NCBI GenBank assembly: GCA_002420315.1
Contig: DIHU01000134.1
Location: 1 to 39,495, forward strand
Source: Akkermansiaceae bacterium UBA5688
GTDB lineage: Bacteria > Verrucomicrobiota > Verrucomicrobiia > Verrucomicrobiales > Akkermansiaceae
DNA length: 39,495 nt
Direction: 5' to 3'
Below, in pieces: positions 9,514 to 18,314 of the stretch. The notes beneath the pieces are model-generated. The model worked only from the letters and a program-made list of their open reading frames with translations. It was not told where the DNA came from and searched no databases. Both the position numbers and the translations under genes were made by a program. Each line of letters opens with the position of its first letter. Position 1 is the stretch's first letter.

Positions 9514-10473
9514 TTAACGAGCTCTATTTTGATAATTCATCATTGTGTCGCTTGTTCCAACAAGACCCTCATCGCTAGTGATGCCCTCAAAAACAATTGG
9601 CATGAGCGGTGCAGGATCTTCGTTTAAAACCCATCCTAATCCACGCATTAGAAGAAGACGGTAGATTGGGTCGTAGTAAGTGTAGGTGAAATGACCGGTA
9701 GTGGTTCCAAAAACTCGACCTTTCCCTAACTCATAAGTCCAGAAAGCGTCACTACGAACACCATCGCTTTCAAGAATTTCAGTAAACGGTTTCGATTCAC
9801 CGCCGAGATCTAATGCTCCGATCACTTTCACATTTTCGGCCTTTAATAAGTTCCAGTAGGATTCGTCATTCAACCGGATTGATTTAGGAAGGCCGATAAA
9901 AGCTGGGTGGCTAGTATCTAAGAAAAGAGGGTAATCATGTCCAAATTTGCTCCACTTCGACTCTCTGTTTCCTTTCCAAGAACAGCCAATACATTCAGCA
10001 AGCTTTTCGGCCTGATCAATTGGCCGCATGATACATGATTCATGGATTGATAAGACGCCCCCCCCACGGTTGACAAAATTCCGAAACATCTTGAATTGGT
10101 CATCTCTCAAATCTGGGAGATGAAGGTATTGAATCAGGACATCAGCCGCATCAAACTGCTCTTGAGTCGGAAATCCAAATGCTTCCTCGACCGTAATATG
10201 AGAAATAGATTTCAGCATTGGGACGAACAATTCTTTGACCCGAATGTAGTCATGCTCGCCTCCACCGTGATCTTCGGGGCCAGACAGCCAAAGAATTCTT
10301 ACTTCTTTGCTAAGCTTGGCGTCATCGAACTTTCCAGTGAGTTCTAAAAGGCGTGATTTCTGCATGAGCCGGTTTGGCTTTGGGCCTGATTGCTTTTCGC
10401 GATGATCAGAGGCTCCAAGCCATGCCATCGTTGGGACTAGAGCGAAAAGAAGCACCAGGTTTTTAAACTTCAT
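9514..10473 (-). CDS. Secreted ThuA-like protein
   Basis: The 319-residue product has a signal peptide (about 1-22, ending near LGASD) and one ThuA-like (trehalose-utilisation, glutamine-amidotransferase-fold) domain. Visible family signatures are LWLSGPEDHG-x-G-EHDY near residue 65, a NRGGGVLSIHES segment near 135, and the C-terminal KGRVFGTTTGHFTYTY, resembling the family's GRVF-x-T-x-GH motif. ThuA domains are frequent in planctomycete and verrucomicrobial sugar loci, often on secreted proteins. Their catalytic role, if any, is unclear. It ends 75 bases before the DUF1592 gene and is probably the first gene of that operon. The amidotransferase Cys-His-Glu arrangement could not be confirmed by eye. 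Confidence 0.85.
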   Translation of the reverse strand: MKFKNLVLLFALVPTMAWLGASDHREKQSGPKPNRLMQKSRLLELTGKFDDAKLSKEVRILWLSGPEDHGGGEHDYIRVKELFVPMLKSISHITVEEAFGFPTQEQFDAADVLIQYLHLPDLRDDQFKMFRNFVNRGGGVLSIHESCIMRPIDQAEKLAECIGCSWKGNRESKWSKFGHDYPLFLDTSHPAFIGLPKSIRLNDESYWNLLKAENVKVIGALDLGGESKPFTEILESDGVRSDAFWTYELGKGRVFGTTTGHFTYTYYDPIYRLLLMRGLGWVLNEDPAPLMPIVFEGITSDEGLVGTSDTMMNYQNRAR

Positions 10474-10908
10474 GTTTTCTGTTTTATTTTGAATTGCGCC
10501 AGTTTGTTTCCGCGCGTGGTTTTACTTAATCTAATAGGTCAGACCCCATTCAGCCCCTTGGCTGCATAGAATTACGGTAATCATTACGGCTTCATTTCAA
10601 GCTGTGGAGTGATTTGGCGAAAGAGTGTTCAAAGTTGCCCCATGACTTATGGATTTGGGGAAAACTTTAATGGTATGCTAGGCGTATCACTTCGCGAGTA
10701 AGGTATACTTCAACTTTAAGACCCCCATTCTAAGCAGTCCTTCAGAAAGTAATCGTGACAGGAAAGGCGTTATTGTTGCTGGCACCTAACGAGTCGTCAG
10801 TGAGTGGGCTTTAGGATACGGGCTACCGGATCTGACATCTGAAATTCTTTCAAACTATGAATACGCTCGCTTCCGAGTGTGATTCGTAGAGAATGGGGAG
10901 TAACGGTA
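10474..10908. other. Divergent intergenic region between the ThuA and DUF1549 genes
   Basis: No credible gene was found in these 435 bases. The heptamer ATTACGG occurs twice at 10571-10577 and 10583-10589, twelve bases apart, an arrangement that could suit a regulator site on one DNA face. A plausible ribosome-binding site for the plus-strand gene lies at the right end. Both divergent operons must start here, but no promoter was clear enough to call. Confidence 0.4.
10895..10900 (+). promoter_or_regulatory. Ribosome-binding site deciding the DUF1549/DUF1553 start
   Basis: GGGGAG lies eight bases before ATG 10909. It supports that ATG over the in-frame GTG at 10879, whose first ten residues would delay the signal peptide. 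Confidence 0.6.
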
Positions 10909-13536
10909 ATGAGACGTTTTTCGATTACGACGCTATTGATATTTGTGAGCTATTTGCTACCGATTTTGTCTGCTGAACGCGGCGACGAGAGTTGGTGGTC
11001 ACTCCAGCCAGTTGACCGGCCAGATGTCCCTGAGGTTTCTGATACGAGTTGGGCTCGTAATCCGATCGATGATTTTGTCTTGGCAAAACTTGAGATCAAA
11101 GGTTTGAAACCTAGTCCGGAGGCTGATACGCAAACTCTCAATCGGCGCTTGTACTTCGATTTAATAGGACTTCCACCTGATCTTGGTGTCGAAGGGGATG
11201 TTGATGCCTTACTCGCTTCGCCACGCTATGGCGAGCGCTGGGCGCGGCACTGGCTAGACGTTGCACGTTTTGGTGAGAGCCAAGGTTTCGAGTATGATCA
11301 GTTGCGCGAAAACGCGTGGCCTTATCGTGACTGGGTGATCAATGCTTTCAACGATGACATGCCTTATGATAGATTTGTGCGTCTGCAGATTGCTGGAGAT
11401 GTCCTAGAGCCCAATAATCCGGATGCGATTACCGCGACCGGATTTTTGGTATGCGGGGCATTTGATGGGCTAAAACCGAACGGAGATAAACAGCGTAAAA
11501 TCATGCGTCAGGACGAGATGGAAGATCTGGTCGGCACGGTTGCGCAGAGCTTTCTTGGGCTCACCGTGCATTGTGCTCGTTGTCATGATCATAAATTCGA
11601 CGCCATTACGCAGAAGGAGTATTATCAAATGGCTTCAGCCTTGGCTGGAGTCACCCGAGGTGATCGTGAGGTGCCGGCTGGCGGCGATCCAGAAGCGTTA
11701 CAAAGTTTACTTGATGCGGTCACCGCGGAATTGACGGAGTCCGAGCAGCGCATCACTCAGAAGATTCTCGCTTCTGATAAAAGGGTCGTCTCGGCGGACA
11801 ATCCGGTGAGGCCAATTTCTCGTTGGACCTTTGATACGGACCTCCGGGACGAAATTGGATCCGCACACGGTGAAGCTAAAGGAGGAGCGCGCGTAATTGG
11901 CGGAGTCTTACATCTCGACGGTAAAGATGACTACGTAATCACGGCGCGCATGCCGCAGGAGTTAGGTGCGAAGACACTCGAGGCTTGGGTGAAGTTAGAT
12001 AATCTCGATCAGCGTGGAGGGTCAGCGATTTCGGTTCAAAACGTTGATGGCGGGCAGTTCGACGCCATCGTGTTCGGTGAGCGTGAACCACGACGCTGGA
12101 TGTCGGGGAGCAATAGTTATGCTCGCTCCAAGAGCTTTGGTGGGAGTGAGGAAATTGATGCTAAAAATAGGTTTGTTCATCTTGCGATTACCTATGCAGA
12201 GGACGGGGCTATCACAGCCTATCGGAACGGCAAGTTGTATGGGAAGACCTACCGCACGGGGAGATCAAAGTATCTTGCCAAGAATCATCAGGTGCTCTTC
12301 GGTCTGCGTCACGGGAATAGCGCGGGTGCTGGGCGCATGTTGGCGGGTCAAGTTGATAGGGCGCAGTTATATGATCGCGTTCTATCAGCCGAGGAGATCG
12401 CAATCTCGGCGGATGTTCGTTATGTCACTGAAGCGGAGTTGGTTGCTGCCTTAAATCCGGAACAGCGTAAGATTCGCGGCGAGCAGAAAGCAGAGATTTC
12501 TCGACTTAAGAGTGCTCTATCGAAGATTCAGAAGAAGAAAGTCTACGCAGTGCGCCCGTCAGGTTCGCCGGTCACGAAACTCTTAGAAAGGGGTAATCCT
12601 TTCGATCCTCGCGAAGAGGTTTCGGCAGGAGGGATCGCAGCAGTCAAATCAACGTTGTCTGCGGATTTTGGTTTGGCCCCGAATGCAAGTGAAGGCGAGC
12701 GCCGGAAGAAACTCGCCGCTTGGATTTCACAACCGGACAATCCGGTGTTCGCTCGTGTGATGATGAACCGGCTTTGGCATTATCACTTCGGGCAGGGCTT
12801 AGTGAAGACACCCAATGATCTTGGTTTTAGTGGTGGTGAAGCCTCGCACCCAGAGTTGCTGGACTGGCTCGCGGCCGAGTTCCGGGCACAGAAATGGAGC
12901 TTGAAAGCGATGCATCGACTGATTGTCAATTCTGCAACCTACCGGCAGGCCTCGCGGCCCAATCCCGATGCGTCAAAAATTGATACGGGTAACGTTTTAT
13001 TATGGCGGGCTTCCCCGCGGCGGCTCGAAGCCGAGGTGATCCGCGATTCGATTCTGAAAGTGGCGGGCCAACTTAATACCGTAATGGGTGGACCTGGATT
13101 TCGTGATTTTAAGATGTATCGGCACAAAGGTTCATGGGTCTACGATCCGATTGATCCAGAGGGTTCTGAATTTAATCGCCGTAGTATCTATCGCACTTGG
13201 GCGCGCGGTAATGTCCATCCTTTGCTATCCCCTCTTGACTGTCCGGACCCCTCGACTACGACGCCGACGCGTAGCATCACTACGACGCCGCTAGGGGCAC
13301 TCTCACTCATGAATACCTCTTTTGTTTTGCGAATGTCAGATCGCTTTGCCGAGCGGTTACAGCTTGAGGCAGGTGATGATGTGAAGGCCCAAATTACCAT
13401 TGGATTTCGTCTCGCCTACGGTCGTGATCCAAGAGCAGTGGAGATTGGGCCATGCCACGATTTCATTGCTGAGAACAGCCTCGCCGCTTTTTGTCGGGTG
13501 CTCTTTAACGCTAACGAATTTCTCTACGTAAATTAA
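10909..13536 (+). CDS. DUF1549/LamG/DUF1553 exported cytochrome without PSCyt1
   Basis: From ATG 10909 the product is 875 residues. It has a signal peptide to about residue 21 (ILSA), a DUF1549 (PSCyt2) domain at about 40-245 with one haem c motif C-A-R-C-H at 222-226, a concanavalin/LamG-like domain at about 305-460 (RWTFDTDLRDEIG ... HLDGKDDYVIT), a short charged coil-like segment at about 475-520, and DUF1553 from about 590 to the end (ARVMMNRLWHYHFGQGLV). Many relatives begin with a PSCyt1 domain carrying another CxxCH; this one begins directly with WWSLQPV. The LamG insert probably binds carbohydrate (family knowledge plus inference). It is followed seven bases later by the DUF1501 gene, a conserved pairing. 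Confidence 0.9.
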   Translation: MRRFSITTLLIFVSYLLPILSAERGDESWWSLQPVDRPDVPEVSDTSWARNPIDDFVLAKLEIKGLKPSPEADTQTLNRRLYFDLIGLPPDLGVEGDVDALLASPRYGERWARHWLDVARFGESQGFEYDQLRENAWPYRDWVINAFNDDMPYDRFVRLQIAGDVLEPNNPDAITATGFLVCGAFDGLKPNGDKQRKIMRQDEMEDLVGTVAQSFLGLTVHCARCHDHKFDAITQKEYYQMASALAGVTRGDREVPAGGDPEALQSLLDAVTAELTESEQRITQKILASDKRVVSADNPVRPISRWTFDTDLRDEIGSAHGEAKGGARVIGGVLHLDGKDDYVITARMPQELGAKTLEAWVKLDNLDQRGGSAISVQNVDGGQFDAIVFGEREPRRWMSGSNSYARSKSFGGSEEIDAKNRFVHLAITYAEDGAITAYRNGKLYGKTYRTGRSKYLAKNHQVLFGLRHGNSAGAGRMLAGQVDRAQLYDRVLSAEEIAISADVRYVTEAELVAALNPEQRKIRGEQKAEISRLKSALSKIQKKKVYAVRPSGSPVTKLLERGNPFDPREEVSAGGIAAVKSTLSADFGLAPNASEGERRKKLAAWISQPDNPVFARVMMNRLWHYHFGQGLVKTPNDLGFSGGEASHPELLDWLAAEFRAQKWSLKAMHRLIVNSATYRQASRPNPDASKIDTGNVLLWRASPRRLEAEVIRDSILKVAGQLNTVMGGPGFRDFKMYRHKGSWVYDPIDPEGSEFNRRSIYRTWARGNVHPLLSPLDCPDPSTTTPTRSITTTPLGALSLMNTSFVLRMSDRFAERLQLEAGDDVKAQITIGFRLAYGRDPRAVEIGPCHDFIAENSLAAFCRVLFNANEFLYVN

Positions 13537-13543
13537 TCAAACT

Positions 13544-14965
13544 ATGACTGGCAAACCACTATCACGACGCGAATTTTTTGAGTGGACAAAAGGGGGGCTC
13601 GGTGGGGCTGCAGTGTCTTCGCTGATGGTGGGAGAGGGCGTTGCCGCGCCACCCATCGAACCTCAATACGCACCAAAGGCGAAGCGGGTAATTCACCTTT
13701 GTTTATGCGGTGGGGTGAGTCAAGTTGACACCTTCGACTATAAGCCAAAGCTCGCTGAAATGCACGGCAAGTCGCTTTCAGCGAATGAACGCCCCGATGT
13801 GTTCTTTGGTAAAGTGGGGTTGCTGCGCAAAAATGACTGGGAGTTTAAGCAACGCGGCAAAAGTGGGCTTTGGATCTCCGATCTTTTCCCGCATCTTGCG
13901 ACGGTTGCTGATGAGCTGACGGTCATCAATTCAATGGTTGCGCAGTCTTCTAGCCATACTCCGGCGACCTTCCAGGAAAGTAGTGGATTCCGTCTCAACG
14001 GTTTTCCGGTGATGGGGTCGTGGGTGAGTTATGGACTTGGTAACATGACTGATAATTTGCCGACTTATGTTGTACTACCGGACGCCCGTGGGATGCCAGC
14101 TGGTTCGACGAGTAACTGGACTAATGGTTTTTTGCCCGCCGTCCACCAGGGTGTGCCCTTTCGGACCAGCGGTGAGGGGGATGCCATCAGCAATCTATTC
14201 CCTGCTAGGCCGATTACGGCGGAAGTTGAAATCAATAGCCGTGCACTTTTAGACAAGATGAATAGCCTGCATATGGAGGAAAGAGGTTTCGAGGATGTCT
14301 TCGCGGCACGGGTGTCAAGTTACGAGCTGGCGGCCAAGATGCAGCTCGCTGTGCCAGAGGTCACCGATATCAGCAAAGAGAGTGAAGCAATTCGCGAGAG
14401 CTATGGATTAAATGGTAAGGAGACAAAGGATTTTGGGACCAGTTGTTTGTTGGCGCGGAGGATGCTCGAACAGGGCGTACGCCATGTGCAGCTCTTCTCC
14501 GGCGGTTCATTCGGGTCGCCACGCATCAATTGGGATGGGCATGAAGACATGAAGCGTAACCATGGCCGTGAGGCCTTGCGGATTGACCAGCCGGTCGCAG
14601 CACTCCTCAAAGATCTTCGCCAGCGCGGAATGCTCGATGACACGCTCGTTTTGTTTACCTCGGAGTTTGGCCGCACGCCATTTACTCAATCAGGAGCCGA
14701 CCAAGTGGGCACTGGGCGTGATCACAACCAGGTTGGCTTCAGCTGCTGGATGGCTGGCGCTGGTTTGAAACATGGAATCACATATGGAGCGACGGATGAC
14801 GTGGGCTACAAGTCTGTGGTTGATCCCGTGCCTTGGTATGACTTTCATGCCACAGTGCTACATTTGCTGGGTATTAATCATGAGGAACTCACTTATTATC
14901 ATAATGGGATTCAACGCCGGTTGACCGATGTTCATGGTAAATTGATTGATGGAATCTTGGCATAG
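13544..14965 (+). CDS. Tat-exported DUF1501 protein
   Basis: The 473-residue product starts with a twin-arginine signal (S-R-R-E-F-F-E-W, then a Gly/Ala-rich stretch to about 35). It matches DUF1501 along its whole length: LCLCGGVSQVDTFDYKP near residue 52, VLFTSEFGRTPFTQ near 370, a GRDHNQVGFSCWMAGAG segment, and the C-terminal DFHATVLHLLGI and LTDVHG blocks. DUF1501 belongs to the alkaline-phosphatase/sulfatase-like superfamily, but no activity is established for these paired proteins. The start is seven bases after the DUF1553 stop, without a clear Shine-Dalgarno, consistent with translational coupling. Both proteins are exported, so they may act as partners in the periplasm; that is inference. 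Confidence 0.93.
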   Translation: MTGKPLSRREFFEWTKGGLGGAAVSSLMVGEGVAAPPIEPQYAPKAKRVIHLCLCGGVSQVDTFDYKPKLAEMHGKSLSANERPDVFFGKVGLLRKNDWEFKQRGKSGLWISDLFPHLATVADELTVINSMVAQSSSHTPATFQESSGFRLNGFPVMGSWVSYGLGNMTDNLPTYVVLPDARGMPAGSTSNWTNGFLPAVHQGVPFRTSGEGDAISNLFPARPITAEVEINSRALLDKMNSLHMEERGFEDVFAARVSSYELAAKMQLAVPEVTDISKESEAIRESYGLNGKETKDFGTSCLLARRMLEQGVRHVQLFSGGSFGSPRINWDGHEDMKRNHGREALRIDQPVAALLKDLRQRGMLDDTLVLFTSEFGRTPFTQSGADQVGTGRDHNQVGFSCWMAGAGLKHGITYGATDDVGYKSVVDPVPWYDFHATVLHLLGINHEELTYYHNGIQRRLTDVHGKLIDGILA

Positions 14966-15083
14966 AATAGTGGTTGGTTACTGCCAAGAATGTTATTCTA
15001 ATCCAAGATTCTTCAGGAGATCTTTCAGACCTTTAATAGGCATTTTTCGGCTGTTCGATATTCACCTCAGCTATGCGGAAGTT

Positions 15084-18000
15084 CTATCTCTTGCCAAACT
15101 TGGTGCGCAGGAAAGTGACGAGACTTGCCATTTCCGCTGGCGTGATCTGCTCGTGTAGATTTGCGGGCATAAGGGAGACTTCCGATGTAGTCATTGTCTT
15201 GATGTCTTTCCTCAGTATGATGTCGGTCTTACCGTCAGGGCGTTTAAGGGTAAGGCTGGTGGCTGATTCGTTGGCTAGAACGCCAGCGTGAGAACCACCG
15301 GTAGAAGTTGTGACGAGGTATAGCTTGTATTCGGGATCGATTTTTCCGTTTGGATCAAGGATGTCCATGAGGATTCCTTCATCAGGTTTGCCTGAGATAC
15401 TAGCGAGAGAAGGTCCAATTTCATTGCCCTTATTGTCGAGCTTGTGGCACATAAGGCAATTTTTTGCGTAGATACTTTTTCCATTTGCCCCGTCTCTGTT
15501 GACGGTGAGAGCTTTCTGATAGCGGGCGATGCGTTTTGGCAGATCAGCGTCACTGCTGAAAGCCGCCAAGAGTTTTTTTGTTCGATGAGCATGGTCGCTT
15601 TGGATGAGCTTTTCGCGTTGGATAGCAGAGAGGTCGCCAATCTGAATGGCCCTGTTTTCCATGGCTTCGAGGAGCACTGGGAGGCGGTTTTCTTGGGAAA
15701 GAAGAGTTTCTAGTACGACTGTGCGGGACTTTGGAGTAAGGCTTGGCCAGGCCTTGATCAACTCTCTCGCAACACGAATATCGTGAGATTTTCCGAGGGC
15801 GATAATGGCAGCTAGCTGCAGAGAGGGAGGCTGTTTTGGATCAAGGAGTGTGATCGCGATGGGAGCAAGCGTTTCATAGGGAGCGATTGAGAGCATTTCA
15901 ATTGCGGAGACACGTTGATTGAGTGGAGTTTGACTATCGAGTGCTTGTTTTTTTGCTGAGTTTAGAAATTTACTAACATACGTGGAAGAATCGATGGGGA
16001 GCCTTGCCGCAAATCCAGATGCGAGCTTTCGAACTTCCGCATTGGTGCTGGTCATCATCATAGCGAGCTGGTTTGCGATCTTTTCCCAGCCGTTTGTTGG
16101 CTCTGGCCATGGTCTATCGCCTTGAGAGGCGCCGGTGATAAGACCTTGAAGAAAAGGAATGCCGGTTTCAGGATTTAAGTGATTGAGATGCAAGAGCTGG
16201 TTCATGACCGCATTCGAGTCTCTCCTGCCGGCCATCGTGGTTCCGAGAGCCGGGGTTCCTTTCCATCGTGATAGCCAAGATCCGTTCTGGCCATTAGCAG
16301 AGCTGAGGATTGCTGATTCCATCCAGCGATCGCTCCCATGTCGGTGAGCCAAGGATGCAAGCCGGATGGCGGATGCTTCATTCTGAAGCGTTCCTAGGGT
16401 GAGTGCGATCTGAAGTCGAACGCTGGGATCGGGGTCAAGGGTATCGACCATGGAGAATACATGCGTTCTAACCTTTTTGTTTTTTTCCAGAAGTGGTTCG
16501 GCCATGCGTAAGGCGTGAATACGAACTCCAAAGTGTTTATGTCTAAGTCCTGTCAAAACGTGTGAAGACTTTAGAGCTCCGATATGGGCTAAGGTGTTCA
16601 GTGCGCGAATTGCGCCGCGCCAATTTCCATCTAGGCGTTTTGCAAGCCCCTCCGCAGGATTCTTGTCTGCTCTTTCGATTAGCAGGCGTTGTGCTGTTTC
16701 TCTTCTCCAGGGATTATTGCTTCCGATTTCTTGAGCTAATTCAATTCCGCTGAGCTTGGAAAAATTTGGGGATTCTTGGACTTCGGCATTTTTTGGGACA
16801 AGTCGCCAGATCCGACCGTGGGCTCTACCTTGGTCGAGGCCATATTGTTGCTGGAGAAATCGCGGAATTGCAGAGTAATCCTCGATAATTTCGCGATACA
16901 TATCGACAATATAGAGCGCGCCGTCAGGGCCGGTGCGAAGGTTCATGGGGCGGAACCATTGATCGGTCGAGGCGAGGAATTCTGACTCCATTTCTCCTGG
17001 CGCGCGGGTTGCTTTGTAGCCTGCGCCGTCGCGTTTTAAAATGGCACGGTGGATGATGTTAAGGGATGGTTCGCAGTAGAAAAGATTACCACGATACTGC
17101 GCAGGGAAAAGCGTTCCCCCATAGTAAGTCGTGCTACACCCTCCGGAGAAGTAGTTGCTGTTTGTCTCGCGGTCACCGTAGAATTTAACCCACGCTGGAT
17201 CACTGCGGCGCCTTACACGCCACGGGTGTGGTTCGCTAATGCGGAAGCCGCGATTATAATTCGAAGCGTTGTGGGTGTCGTTGGGCGACGGCACATGAGG
17301 ATTTCTGGCAAGGTAGCGATGGGGTAGAGGAAGGGCGTAGCGGACCGAGGTTCCGCCGGATGAAGGGAACCGGTCGCCAACGTCGTTCATTGTCAGGCCA
17401 AAGGTGTGCACGCTGCCGTTTACCCGTTCGATGGCGCTGCCGTCGGCCCGAATGCGGAAATCTGAGTTTCCCACTTCAAAGGGGACTTTGAGCCTTGGCC
17501 CCGTGATTGTTCCTCCACCGCTGCCGCTGCCGATATAGATCCAGCCGTCGAGTCCCCAAATCGGATTATTGATACCACGTTCGATAGTGTTGGTGGCAAA
17601 GCCGGTGAAAAGGGTCTCCCGGACCTCGGGTTCTCCATCGCCATCGCGATCAGCGAAGAACATGATATGTGGCGCACATGTCACGATGATTCCTCCATTC
17701 GCGGGCACAATACCATAGCATGGTGGCAGGTCGTCGGCCCAGACGGTGGCTTTGTCCATAAGGCCATTGCTATTTGTGTCGGTGAGTAATTTTAAGGTCC
17801 CGGTTTGCCGCTTGGCGGCCGCTTTCGCGATAGGTCCTCCCTGGAATTCCCAGCGTACGCGACGCACGGTTTTATCAAGCTTCCCAGTCTTGTTCAGTTC
17901 TTCGGTATCAATATGGCCTTCAATATTGTAGCCGTGCAACTCGCAGACGAAAACGCGGCCCTGCTCGTCCCAAGCAATGCATGAAGGTTCCTCAACGACT

Positions 18001-18170
18001 GGTTCGCTGGCTACGAGCTCGATACGAAATCCCTCCGGTAAACGGATATGTTCTGCGCTTTCTTTTGGGGAAAGTGGCTGTGGAGCATCGGCGGCTTTTT
18101 TGATCTCGCTCGAGCAGGGTGCTAGGAAAACCCCGGAGGTGATCGTGAATATAATGAGGTGGATTCTCAT
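15084..18170 (-). CDS. PVC-type membrane-bound dehydrogenase/haem protein with HEAT-like repeats
   Basis: From ATG 18170 the product is 1028 residues. An in-frame ATG at 18293 would add 41 residues that do not look like an export signal, so the later start is preferred. Residues 1-20 are a signal ending FLAPCSS, possibly a lipoprotein. A beta-propeller of the PVC 'membrane-bound dehydrogenase' type spans about 45-445 (LPEGFRIELVASEP, then VFVCELHGYN). HEAT-like helical repeats fill about 455-860. The C-terminal haem domain carries C-L-M-C-H at 905-909, a GPSL segment and the closing MPANLHEQIT-x-AE block. Oxidation of a sugar or alcohol with electrons passed to the haem is the usual inference for the family; no substrate is known. 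It diverges from the CxxCH/cyclase-like gene 144 bases away. Confidence 0.88.
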   Translation of the reverse strand: MRIHLIIFTITSGVFLAPCSSEIKKAADAPQPLSPKESAEHIRLPEGFRIELVASEPVVEEPSCIAWDEQGRVFVCELHGYNIEGHIDTEELNKTGKLDKTVRRVRWEFQGGPIAKAAAKRQTGTLKLLTDTNSNGLMDKATVWADDLPPCYGIVPANGGIIVTCAPHIMFFADRDGDGEPEVRETLFTGFATNTIERGINNPIWGLDGWIYIGSGSGGGTITGPRLKVPFEVGNSDFRIRADGSAIERVNGSVHTFGLTMNDVGDRFPSSGGTSVRYALPLPHRYLARNPHVPSPNDTHNASNYNRGFRISEPHPWRVRRRSDPAWVKFYGDRETNSNYFSGGCSTTYYGGTLFPAQYRGNLFYCEPSLNIIHRAILKRDGAGYKATRAPGEMESEFLASTDQWFRPMNLRTGPDGALYIVDMYREIIEDYSAIPRFLQQQYGLDQGRAHGRIWRLVPKNAEVQESPNFSKLSGIELAQEIGSNNPWRRETAQRLLIERADKNPAEGLAKRLDGNWRGAIRALNTLAHIGALKSSHVLTGLRHKHFGVRIHALRMAEPLLEKNKKVRTHVFSMVDTLDPDPSVRLQIALTLGTLQNEASAIRLASLAHRHGSDRWMESAILSSANGQNGSWLSRWKGTPALGTTMAGRRDSNAVMNQLLHLNHLNPETGIPFLQGLITGASQGDRPWPEPTNGWEKIANQLAMMMTSTNAEVRKLASGFAARLPIDSSTYVSKFLNSAKKQALDSQTPLNQRVSAIEMLSIAPYETLAPIAITLLDPKQPPSLQLAAIIALGKSHDIRVARELIKAWPSLTPKSRTVVLETLLSQENRLPVLLEAMENRAIQIGDLSAIQREKLIQSDHAHRTKKLLAAFSSDADLPKRIARYQKALTVNRDGANGKSIYAKNCLMCHKLDNKGNEIGPSLASISGKPDEGILMDILDPNGKIDPEYKLYLVTTSTGGSHAGVLANESATSLTLKRPDGKTDIILRKDIKTMTTSEVSLMPANLHEQITPAEMASLVTFLRTKFGKR

Positions 18171-18314
18171 AGCGTGTTTCGTAGGTATTTGTCTCGGTCT
18201 AATGTGGCAAGCAACATCGGAGACACTGAAGGAGGCGCCACCGGAGGAATTGGCTCGCTCCGGCATGCCGATAATAATAGGATTAAGAGTCAACGTTAAT
18301 ACACAAAAGTTTCA

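Noticed and set aside
13254..13292. Repeated ACTACGACGCCG within the DUF1553 gene
   Set aside because: It encodes a Ser/Thr/Pro stretch of the protein in frame; two short copies are better explained by local codon repetition than by a mobile or regulatory repeat.
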